Shown: piece after piece, positions 29,283-41,542 of the stretch
Layout of the letters: each line of letters begins with the position of its first letter
How positions within the stretch are numbered: position 1 is the first letter of the stretch
Assembly: GCA_051294375.1 (NCBI GenBank)
Contig: CM119264.1
Span: forward strand, 17,124,278-17,188,277
DNA length: 64,000 nt
From: Paraspadella gotoi
Lineage: Eukaryota; Chaetognatha
Direction of reading: 5' to 3'
Program-made: the position numbers and the translations under genes
Notes under the pieces: model-generated
The model's database searches: none
Told to the model about the DNA's origin: nothing
The model's input: only the letters and a program-made list of their open reading frames with translations

Positions 29283-32200
29283 CTTTTGTTTTTCGTTTCC
29301 CTGGCGATTCTTTTTTTTTTTTTTCCTTTCTGTATTAGCGTTTTTGTTTCCGTTTTTGATTTTCAAATCGCGAAATGGTTAGGCTTTGCTCGGCCACATC
29401 ATCTCTCCGTTTTTAGCCAACTATCGGACTTGCCTCGGTGCTTGAGGCAGCTGCGTCGCACGTAAGGCCTCGCTTATGAGACGTGAAAATTGGGTCCGTT
29501 GGCGGCGGGTGAGTCAGCGCGAGAGAAGTTTTGTCGATGTTAGCTAAAATTAGTGAGAATAAATATTGGTCAGGCGAATGGATATACTGTTAAAAAATGG
29601 ATATTATGTAATCTAATATATTTTTCAATTTTAAGTTAGCGAATAAGTTGTCGAGTCAATTGAAATTAAATATAGAATATTATTTTTACATGCTGATAAA
29701 CGGTCCACTGAAAATTTTTGGCAACAGCTCATTTTTTTATCGTTACTTTCACTATTTGGTTTCAATTAGCTGATGTTTAAGAATTTAATGCTGTAAAATT
29801 TATACGTACTAAAAAATATCTGACTTAATGCGCGAATGCCACATATTACATTATAGTATGATATATGCTGCCGCTGTTAGTGGATCGCGTTTCGGAATTG
29901 CGAGAAAAAAACGTTGAGTGAAAAAAAGAGAAATTTTTCGACAACGCTCATTGATGAAATAACAGACCAACTGAATGCCGAACGAGGAAGATTCGATGCG
30001 GGAAAGTTGAGAGCGAATCAGGAGCTGCGAGCGCGGCCTGGATCCGCGCGGCGTCGAAGGAGCGTCTGGCGCCGGCGAGGTCGATTCTGAACTGAGGCGT
30101 TAGAAATACAAATAGAAAAGCAAATATCTAGAGAATGAAATGTTTAGATTTTATTGTATGTAACGGTTTTAAGTTACTATCACTTCTATACAATATTAGT
30201 ATTCAAGTTTAATCTCTAAGATCTTGACCTCTCTGGACAAGTAAATTATTAAGAGTTGGAAAAAAAAAGTAAACCGTCCACTTTCATCCTTCGACTTTTC
30301 TATTTTCGCTTGTGCTTCGATGCTTTTCTGGCAGAAATTCTTTATAAAAGAAAAGAAAGACTTTTCCAATTAATCCGGGACAATTATTTCTTCACGCCCC
30401 AAAGTCTTGGACAGGGTGGACTTTGAAAAAGTCATTAGGCGGCTGTAGCATGGGAAGTAGCGCTACCAATAAATTTTCGGGATCAGCCTTATCTCAACCG
30501 CGATGGAGCTGAGCTTTCGATTCGCTGGACCAGAGAGAGGGAGAGAGCGAGAGAGAGACAGTGGGGCGCGAGAAGGATGGCAACGGCAGGTCGGGTTAAT
30601 TTCTGTTTCGCCCTTTACTCGCGCTCGCTCTGGCTCTTCATCCCTCTTCCTCTATCAATCTTTCCCGCTTATCTCTCCAATTTTCGTCCGTGAGTAGGTT
30701 ATTGTTGTATGAAGGTTAAAACTAATTTTATAACACTTTCACTGACATTCATTTTCAATTTTCTTAATACTCAAACCCATAATCCACTTCGAATATTGTT
30801 GGCTAAAAGCCTGAAGCACAAAAAAGAGAAAATATTAAAAAAAAACAACAAAAAACAGAAAATTCTATTTTTTTTTTAAATTTAAATTTGTTTTAAACTA
30901 GTATTCATTACAGCATTCAATATCACCTCCGGCTCAACAAAATATTTTTTTCGAACAGTCAAAGTAAGTTGTGGACAAATTTTATTAACAAATTAACAAA
31001 CAAACTCTCTAATGGATTGTCGGATTTTAGAAACGAGAGGCCAAGAGAGCAATGAGCAAGGGGGCAGCGAGACAGGAAGGTTGGCGAGATCAGATGGATG
31101 GCGATGAAAAAAAAATTAGCGATCGAATTTGCTAAGTTTTGCCAATTGTTCAATTGAAACGAGGTTTTGGCAAGAATCTTGATTCTTGGGATTTTTTTCA
31201 TGATGGTGTTAAGTTTTGATAGTTGCTTTCGAGTTGCTATTTTTTTCCTATATTTTTTCCTGCCGCCTCCCGCTGTTAAGCTGTGAAAAGTGGAAAACGA
31301 GCCTGCGAGAGTCAGCGATTTTTTGTGGTCACTGGTTCTTTTCTGTTATCTAAACCCCAGGGAATTTACAATTTGAAAAAAAAGGAATTAAAGGAAGAAA
31401 ATAAAAAAACCAGAAAAATTCCTTTAGCATAGAAATTTGTTTTAATGTAAACAAAATTAACATATGTATTATGGTGGACAAAAATCAACGGCCATTGGTG
31501 CCGGAGGCAAGTCATTCTCCTCCCAATCCAAAGGTCCGGGGTTCTAGCGATGATAAAAGTGGATCAGGAGAGAGCTCGTCTCACTTCTTTTTTACTTCTC
31601 TTACATCGTAACAATTCTTTACCTTTTTCCCTACCTTTATTTTCTCATATTTTCGTCTTCTACAGTATTATATTTCCAGGAACTTGTGGCAATCTCCCAA
31701 GAATTGGATTTTGACCCAAAGGTCCGGGGTTCTAGCCCGGTGGTCGCCTTGCAGTTAAGAGGGACGGGGCGCTTAACCCACCTGTAACACGGTGTTACAG
31801 CCTGATCCGAAGCTCAGGGACTGCTTACATTGAACGGTTATGTCACTAACACATTACAATAGTTACTGTCTCTTCAGAATAGTAATTACCACCAGGTTTT
31901 ATAGGCAAAAAGTTATTGATTGTCTTTTTATAATACACTAAAACAATCACTGACGTTTTCTCTTTCTAATATAGGTTTCATTTTTTTCATTCTCTTACAA
32001 TACGCTACTACCTTGCTACTACCTTGCTCTGCACCGGTTTAGAGCTTGAAACCATTACCAAATATGTTTATGTTCCCTAGCAGTATGTTATATTATTAAG
32101 AAGGCTATTAAGAATAGGAAAAACTAATATTCTAAGAGGGGAAGCCCTGCGCTCAAGCGCGAGTGGATTAGGGCCATTTATAAGGATGCTGTAGTTAACA

Positions 32201-33979
32201 ATTGCAGCATACCCAAAACGAACAATATGCACGCTAGTAGGTCATTTCTATGCTAAAAAAAAATTCTAAAGAAAGAAAATGAAGAACTCCATTTAGAAAT
32301 ATTTACTAGGACATCTTATCTTTACTATAAATATGGGCATATGCGAAAATTGAAAAATAAAAATTAAATTTTTTTAATTTAAAAATGTTCACAGGTACAA
32401 GCCTGCTCGTGATCTACTATTCGAATTTTGATTCTATTTGATTTTAATATTTTTGCTACGCTTTACTGGCTATTTAACAAGAGTTAATTGAGAACTTCCT
32501 TTAATGACCTTATGGAATCATAATCTGGGCTTCTGGGCATATGTGTTCCTTTGAGTTAATAGCGTAGTAATTTGCCAGGAAAGACTCGTTTGGAGGTATA
32601 CCTGCCGTCCATGACTAAGAATATAAATACGGGGGCACAAAAATCGATAGATAAAGAAAGAAAAAGAAAAAAAGAGAGAGAGAAAGAGAGATTCCCGAAA
32701 AAGGTTTAGGACAAACAAATACGCCACCAAAATTAGACCACTATCACGCACCTCTCTCTCTCTCTCACACTCGTATTTTTATTACTAAATAAATTGGAGA
32801 GTACAAATGTTAGGAAATTATGTTTTTAAAAATATATCATGAGTTGGAATTTTTTCAGAAGTTTTTAAACTAGTTTTTAAAAAAAAATTGGAGGAAAATT
32901 GAGAAATAAGATTACTGTGAAAATTATCTTAATTAGGTTGACGTTGTCTCTAGGTCTCGAGTCGCTTGATTAAGCAACAACTGCGTCTTACTGCTACTTT
33001 TTATACTGATACAATACCGGCGAGAGGGCGAAAAGAATACACTTTAATTTTAAAATAATTCTTATCTGTACAAAGTTTACTTTTATTTTTCAATTCAATT
33101 AGTCTTCAAGAATTGAAAGAGTGTGACTATTAACCTGATTCCCCGCCCTGAAGAGTAAATTTTAAAACTTAACTTCGATCCGAATTAAAGAATTAAAAAA
33201 ATTAGGAAAAAAAAAATTAACTTTGGCTTTAAAAAACGATTTTAACACTCGAAACGTAATTGCATTTATGACTCTTTTTCACTTTTGGTTTTTAAACCAG
33301 ACGGGCAAAAGTTTCAGTACAAGTATAAAACTGAAGTTTATGACCCATTTTCATACTAAAATGTTTTTCCTTCATTTTTAAATATTTTGACTAGCTTTAG
33401 TTCGTTACAAGCAAACTTGAATAAAACAATCAATCATCTTTTTTTCAATAAAATTGAAAAACCTGGAAAAGTGAAAAAAAAACCCACAAAAAATTGTATT
33501 GCTTCAGTTTTGTACCATAGGCCGGAAATACAATTAAAAATTGTAAGAATATATACGTCAATCTAGTGTTTAGCCTATTTTGTCTTCGTAATTAGTCAAC
33601 TTTTGTTTCAATTCAACCTGACTTAAACCACCGTCATGCAACGCAGCTCACTCACTACCTATCAGTTTTTGTAAACTTATCTTTTTTCTCTCTGTGTTCT
33701 TATATAGTGCTGTATTTCTATAGCCGAAGATTAATCAAAATAGATATGACGAAATCTATTAGTAATAAAAATACCGGTTTTAGCATAAATAACATAAATA
33801 ACACTAACGTGGATATTTTTTTCAAGCCTCTCATTTAAAATTGTCCGCTAATAACGGAAATGCTCTTTAAAATGTTGATTCGAAATCTCTCAGCTCCTCC
33901 AAAAAAAAAGCAAAAATAAATAAAGAAAGACATTAAAAAAAGAAAAAATCGAAAAGAAAGATCGAGCACGAAAAGAGAG

Positions 33980-34039
<60 letters not shown>

Positions 34040-35290
34040 AAAAAAAAATGAATGAACGAATTTTCTTATTCTGGATTGATTCCCCAAGAGTTCATGACCA
34101 ATTGAGGGCTCGTAAAACAGGTTTCGTTCGCAGCCAACGATTTATTCCCTCAAAAAAAGTCAAAAAATCCACGAATCTTCGAGGGAGTCGATTCGACGTT
34201 AACATTCCGATGTTTAAGACGTTAATCAGTTAACTTTATGTCGCTCGTCATGTTATCTCGATTTCCCAATCCAGAAGCCGACTTCTCCTGGTGAGTAATG
34301 CGATATGTCAACTTGACCTTTTTGTAAGTGTGTGTTTGTGTTTGCATCGCGAACTCAAAAGCATTTGGTAAGTTTAATATAAAAATCGTATCTTCTAAGT
34401 GCAGACATAAACTAGTAAAATTTCAAGATGAATATTTTCCTTAAAGAATTCCCCCCCCCACAAAAAAAAGAAAACCAGACAGGTTTATCCGATGAACTGT
34501 TGCGCCCACAGATAATTTATTTTCATGTGTAGTTCTCGTAACATGACATGACGTGATCTGACATACATGAGTGAGTAATATGACTACATGACTAAAAACG
34601 TTTCTTAGCCGGGTATTCTATGACATGCACTGCAATTCAAAATTCTGTCTTTTATTCCTTCTAAGTTTTAGGATTTCCTGAAGGCCGGGGTTAGCAGTTG
34701 AGGTTGACTACCTATCATAGGCAAATTTATATACATTTTAGCATAATGTGGGACAGACCGAACGGACAGACATACCGACCGAAAAGTGACTTATTGAGTT
34801 GCTTCTGCGTTATGCGCGGCGCAACTAAAAAAACAGTACCTTGAACTTCGGATCCCTATCATGATACACTAAGCGGGTTTTCTTGCTCGTGCCACTCAGT
34901 GACCACCGCGGCTCGAAATCGCAGAGAGCCAAGGACTATACGAGTGTTGCTGTGACTTTGAGCCCTCCAAAATATTATTCTAAAAGTTTAACATTTTATA
35001 CCGATAGTACTGAAAATAGTATTATAAATAAATATGGCGTGATAACGGTAAATTACTGTAATAAATAAAGGATACAATAATTTCTAAGTTGCTAAGTTAG
35101 TCGAATTTTAATATCGTACCTCCGCCTTTTTTGCCCTTTATCGTTATCGTCTTGCCAATCACATTCCATTTTTATCCTTGCGCCATATTATTTTATTATC
35201 CATTTCCCCGTTTCACCTAATTCCTGCAGACCCCCTATCCCTCCTGCGGCCCCACGTGATTGTAACCGCCCCCCCCCATCATCTTGCACA
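29283..35290. other. gene-free region between KCNMB-like and SLC20 genes
   Basis: I found no convincing exon. Contents include a GC-richer patch at 29990-30080, a SINE-like element with a nested insertion at 31470-31876, GA/CT microsatellites at 32650-32700 and 33975-34035, and AT-rich DNA. Region 34740-34900 has tandem ACAGACCGACGGACAG-like sequence, probably repetitive. Promoters of both flanking genes should lie at its ends. Confidence 0.6.
31470..31876 (+). repeat. SINE-like element with 167-base nested insertion
   Basis: The plus strand carries the same element as at 13289. Its B-box region AAAGGTCCGGGGTTCTAGC is present twice, ending at 31548 and at 31736, around 167 bases of unrelated T-rich sequence. 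The short direct repeat flanking the insert looks like a target-site duplication. The element then continues normally to TACTGTCTCTTC. Confidence 0.7.
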
Positions 35291-35468
35291 ATGGAACCCC
35301 AAGCGTCGGAAGTGATATGGATAGTGGTGCTTGCTTTCGTCGTCGCGATGATTCTCGCCATTGCTATGGGAGCCAACGACGTCGCCAACTCATTCGGGAC
35401 TTCCGTAGGAAGCGGAGTCATCACTCTCAAGCAGTGCTTCGTTCTCGCCACAGTCTTTGAAATTTCTG
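35291..35468 (+). CDS. SLC20 exon 1
   Basis: ATG, then [20 protein letters not shown] and the first PiT signature [16 protein letters not shown], ending in a split Gly codon at TCTG|GTAAAT. Confidence 0.93.
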
Positions 35469-38400
35469 GTAAATTTGGTCAAACCCTCGCTCTCTAGTAT
35501 GCTTGCAAGTGAACAAAATGTAAAACGAAATTTTTTTCGCAGTTGCAACAGGTTAATGTTTATTCGTAGTGTAAGTTATAGCACCGCAATACTCTGATGT
35601 GTTTGGAACGTTGAGCGTTTTTGACGGTGAATTACGGATTAATTTAAATTTCAATGATAGGCGATTGAGACAATTATCCAACTCGAATTATTTGAATAAC
35701 AGTTTCATTTTCTATAAGCTGACAATATTTGAAATACGTGATACTTTAACTCCTCAATTCCTAGGATCTATCCTTCTCGGTTCACAAGTGGCCAACACCA
35801 TAAAGCGAGGCATTGTCAATGTTGACATGTACAATGAGACCGCGGAGATTCTCATGGTTGGCAATGTTGCCGCAATCAGCGGAAGCGCCATCTGGCAACT
35901 CGTAGCCACTCTGCTCAAACTTCCAGTATCAGGTTGGGACAATAGACACTCACTCATGTACCATATTTCATATTAATAATCAAATCTTTATTCTTCTCAC
36001 CACATATAATTTTATTTGTTTCCCACCGCAAGGCACCCATAGTATCGTAGGCGGGATTCTCGGCTTCAGCCTCGTGCAGCATCAGCTCCGCGGCATCGAC
36101 TTCGCTATGTTGGGAAAGATCGTCGCATCTTGGTATTCGAGAGATCTCTATACGTATATAAGGGAACGGTCAAATGAAACAAAGTTGTNNNNNNNNNNNN
36201 NNNNNNNNNNNNNTACCTAGCATTAATCTGATCCTCATGTAGAATTGCTCCTTGAATTACATCCTCTGAAGTTGTTGGATATGAAACGATTACCTGAAAA
36301 TATTTTAAAGAATCTAAAAAATCATGCTCATTGAATATCGAGTTTTACAGCTAGTTTTTACAAATTTACAACTTTACCCTTCCACAAGGAATTTGACTTA
36401 TGCAGCTCAACCACAAACTGCAATTTGCCATTTGTAAATTCCCGAATGGGTAACGGTGCAATTGGTCGGAATGTAACCCCTAAAATTGTGTAATGGAACT
36501 GTATAGTTAGAAGTATTCATGTATCTAAAAATCTCATACCTATGATGAGAATTGGTTTGATCATCAGGACGGTATACTGGTTGCAGTTACGATCGACAAA
36601 ACCCGCAAATATTAAGCCGCACCAAAGACACGGGACAATATTTGTACAGGGTGGACGGATTTCCTGCGAAATTTTAAGGAAATAGAAATTTATGTATTAA
36701 GATAGATATGAAACTTGTCAGAATTGCCCACGTTTTTTTTTTTTTACTGTTTACATATTATCGTTCTCAGCACCCGGAATGGACACCCGGAAAAGAATCA
36801 TTTTCGAAGGCAATGCCAATTGTTTAATCTCCAAGTGAGAGTTCGACTCCATCATCGACTCTTCGTCAGATTTTTTCATCTTTTGTTTTTCGTTTCCCTG
36901 GCGATTCTTTTTTTTTTTTTCTTTCTGTATTAGCGTTTTTTGTTTCCGTTTTTGATTTTCAAATCGCGAAATGGTTAGGCTTTGCTCGGCCACATCATCT
37001 CTCCGTTTTTAGCCAACTATCGACTTGCCTCGGTGCTGAGGCAGCTGCGTCGCACGTAAGGCCTCGCTTATGAGACGTGAAAATTGGGTCCGTTGGCGCG
37101 GGTGAGTCAGCGCCAGAGAAGAGTTTTGTCGATGTTAGCTAAAATTAGTGAGATAATATTGGTCAGGCGAATGGATATACTGTTAAAAAAATGGATATGG
37201 TATGTAATCTATATATTTTTCAATTTTAAGTTAGCGAATAAGTTGGTCGAGTCAATTGAAATTAAATATAGAATATTATTTTTACATGCTGATAAACGGT
37301 CCACTGAAAATTTTGGCACGGCTCATTTTTTTCGGTACTATTCACTATGTTGGTTTCAATAGCTGATGTTTAAGAATTTAATGCTGTAAAATTATACGTA
37401 CTAAAAAATATCTGACTTAATGCGCGAATGCCACATATTACATTTATAGTAGTGATATATGCTGCCGCTGTTTAGTGGATCGCGTTTCGGAATTGCGAGA
37501 AAAAACGTTGAGTGAAAAAAAGAGAAATTTTCGACAACGCCATTGATGAAATAACAGACCAACTGAATGCGAACGAGGAAGATTCGATGCGGGAAAGTTG
37601 AGAGCGAATCAGGAGCTGCGAGCGCGCCTGGATCGCGCGGCGTCGAAGGAGCGTCTGGCGCCGGCGAGGTCGATTCTGAACTGAGGCGTTAGAAATACAA
37701 TAGAAAAAGCAAAATACTAGATATGAAATGTTTAGGATTTATTGTATGTAACGGTTTTAAGTTACTACACTTCTATACAAGATTAGTATCAAGTTTAATC
37801 TCTAAGATCTTGACCTCTCTGGACAAGTAATTATAAGAGTTGGAAAAAAAAAAGTAAACCGTCCACTTTCATCCTTCGACTTTTCTATTTTCGCTTGTGC
37901 TTCGATGCTTTTCTGGCAGAAATTCTTTATAAAAGAAGAAAGACTTTCCAATTAATCCGGGACAATTATTTCTTCACGCCCCAAAGTCTGGACAGGGTGG
38001 ACTTTGAAAAGTCATTAGCGCTGTAGCATGGGAAGTAGCGCTACCAATAAATTTTCGGGATCAGGCCTTATCTCAACCGCGATGGAGCTGAGCTTTCGAT
38101 TCGCTGGACCAGAGAGAGGGCGAGAGCGAGAGAGAGACAGTGGGGCGCGAGAAGGATGGCAACGGCAGGTCGGGTTAATTTCTGTTTTCGCCCTTTACTC
38201 GCGCTCGCTCTGGCTCTTCATCCCTCTTCCTCTATCAATCTTTCCCGCGTATCTCTCCAATTTTCGTCCGTGAGTAGGTTATTGTGGTATGAAGGTAAAC
38301 TAATTTATAACACTTTCACTGACATTCATTTCAATTTTCTTAATACTCAAACCCATAATCCACTTCGAATATTGTTGGCTAAAGCCTGAAGCACAAAAAG

Positions 38401-41400
38401 AAGAAAATATTAAAAAAAAAACAACAAAAAAACAGAAAATTCTATTTTTTTTTTAAATTTAATTTGTTTAACACTAGTTATTCATATACAGCATTCAATA
38501 TCACCTCGGCTCAACAAAATATTTTTTCGAACAGCAAAGTAAGTTGTGGACAAATTTTATTAACAAATAACAAACAAACTCTCTAATGGATTGTCGATTT
38601 TAGAAACGAGAGGCCAAGAGAGCAATGAGCAAGGGGCAGCGAGACAGGAAGGTTGGCGAGATCAGATGATGGCGATGAAAAAAAAATTAGCGATCGAATT
38701 TGCTAAGTTTGGCCAATTGTTCAATTGAAACGAGGTTTGGCAAGATCTTGATTCTTGGGATTTTTTCATGATGGGTGTTAAGTTTTGATAGTTGCTTCGA
38801 GTGCTATTTTTTTCCTATATTTTTTTCCTGCCGCCTCCCGCTGTTAAGCTGTGAAAAAGTGGAAAACGAGCCTGCGAGATCAGCGATTTTTTTGTGGTCA
38901 CTGGTTCTTTTCTGTTATCTAAACCCCAGAATTTACAATTTGAAAAAAAAGGAATTAAAGGAAGAAATAAAAAACCAGAAAAATTCCTTTAGCATGAAAT
39001 TTGTTTTTAATGTAACAAATTAACATATGTATATGGTGGACAAACATCAACGGCCTTGGTGCGGAGGTCAAGTCATTCTCCTCCCATCCACAAGGTCCGG
39101 GGTCTAGCGATGATAAAAGTGGATCAGGAGAGAGCTCGCTCACTTCTTTTTTTTACTTCTCTACATCGTAACAATTCTTTACCTTTTTCCCTACCTTTAT
39201 TTTCTCATATTTTTCCGTCTTCTACCAGTATTATATTTCCAGACTTTGTGGAAATCTCCCAAGAATTGGTTTTGACCCAAAGGTCCGGGGTTCTAGCCCG
39301 GTGGTCGCTTGCAGTTAAGAGGACGGGGCGCTTAACCCCCTGTAACACGGTGTACAGCTGATCCGAAGCTCAGGGACTGCTTACATTGAACGGTTAGGTC
39401 ACTAACACATTACAATAGTTACTGTCTCTCAGAATAGTAATTACCACAGGTTTTATAGGCAAAAAGTTATTGATTGTCTTTTTATAATACACTAAAACAA
39501 TCACTGGACGTTTCCCTCTTTCTAATATAGGTTCATTTTTTTCATTCTCTTACAATACGCTACTACTTGCTACTACCCTTGCTCTGCACCGGTTTAGAGC
39601 TTGAAACCATTACCAATATGTTTATGTTCCCAGCAGTATGTTTATATTATTAGAAGGCTATAGAATAGGAAAAACTAATTTTCTAAGAGGGGAAGCCCTG
39701 CGCTCAAAGCGCGAGTGGATGGGCCATTTATAAGGATGCTGTAGTTAACAATTGCAGCATACCCAAAACGAACAATATGCACGCTAGTAGGTCATTTCTA
39801 TGCTAAAAAAAATTATAAAGAAGAATATGAAGAACTCCATTAGAAATATTACTAGGACATTTTATCTTTACTATAAATATGGGCATATGCGAAAATTGAA
39901 AAATAAAAATTAATTTTTTTAATTTAAAAATGTTCACAGGTACAAGCCTGCTCGTGATCTACTATTCGAATTTGATTCTATTTGATTTTAATATTTTTGC
40001 TACGCTTTACTGGCTATTTTCACAAGAGTTAATTGAGAACTTCCTTTAATGACCTTATGGAATCATAATCTGGGCTTCTGGGCATATGTGTTCCTTTGAG
40101 TTAATAGCGTAGTAATTGCCAGGAAAGACTCGTTTGGAGGTATACCTGCGCGTCCATGACTAAGGAATATAAATACGGGGGCACAAAATCGATAGATAAA
40201 GAAAGAAAAAGAAAAAAAGAGAGAGAGAAAGAGAGATTCCTGAAAAAGTTTAGGACAACAAATACGCCACCAAAATTTAGACCACTATCACGCACCTCTC
40301 TTCTCTCTCTCACACTCGATTTTTATTACTAAATAAATTGGAGAGTACAAATGTTAGGAAATTATGTTTTTAAAATATATCATGAGTTGGAATTTTTTCA
40401 GAAGTTTTAAACTAGTTTTAAAAAAAAATTGGAGGAAAATTGAAAATAAATTACTGTGAAAATTATCTTTAATTAGCGTTGACGTTGTCTCTAGGTCTCG
40501 AGTCGCTTGATTAGCAACCAACTGCGTCTTACTGCTACTTTTAATATGATACAATACCGGCGAGAGGGCGAAAGAATACACTTTAATTTTAAAATAATCT
40601 TATCTGTACAAAGTTTACTTATTTTTCAATTTCAATTAGTCTTCAGAATGAAAGAGTTGCACTATTAACCTGATCCCCGCCCCATGAAGGTAAATTTTAA
40701 ACTTAACTCGATCCGAATAGAATAAAAAAAAAAAAAATTAAACTTTGGCTTTAAAAACGATTAACACTCGAAACGTAATTGCATTATGACTCTTTTCACT
40801 TTTTGGTTTTTAAACCAGACGGGCAAAAGTTTCAGTACAAGTATAAAACTGAAGTTTTGACCATTTTCATACTAAATGGTTTTTTCCTTTCATTTTTAAA
40901 ATATTTGACTAGCTTAGTTCGTTACAAGCAAACTTGAATTAAAACAATCATCATTTTTTTTCAATAAAATTGAAAAAAACTGGAAAGTGAAAAAAAAACC
41001 CACAAAAAATTGTATTGCTTCAGTTTTGTACCATAGGCCGGAAATACAATTAAAAATTGTAAGATATATACGTAATCTAGTGTTTTAGCTATTTTGCAGT
41101 TGTCTTCGTAATTAGTCAACTTTTTGTTTAAATTTCACCTGACTAAACCACCGTCATGCAACGCAGCTCACCTCACTACCTACAGTTTTTGTGAAACTTA
41201 TCTTTTTTTCTCTCGGTGTTCTATATAGTGCTGTATTTCTTATAGCCGAAGATTTAATCACATAGATATGACGAAATCTATTAGTAATAAAAATACCGGT
41301 TTTAGCATAAATAACATAAATAACACTAATGTGGATATTTTTTTTCAGCCTCTCATTAAAAATTGTCCGCTAATAACGGAAATGCTCTGTTAAAATGTTT

Positions 41401-41500
41401 GATTCGAATCTCTCAGCTCCTCCAAAAAAAAAGCAAAATAAATAAAGAAAGACATTAAAAAAAGAAAAAATCGAAAGAAAGATCGAGCACGAAAAGAGAG

Positions 41501-41542
<42 letters not shown>

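Larger units (their letters stand above)
28603..36188. repeat. left copy of a 7.5-kb duplication (better quality)
   Basis: Runs from KCNMB-like exon 4 through the intergenic region to SLC20 intron 3. It is repeated at 36214-43700 after the N gap. This copy has intact exons for both genes. Confidence 0.93.

Noticed and set aside
30503-30697. Small plus-strand frame starting [20 protein letters not shown]
   Set aside because: It consists of GA-repeat translation with an unremarkable flank. It is duplicated at 38073 only because of the assembly overlap.
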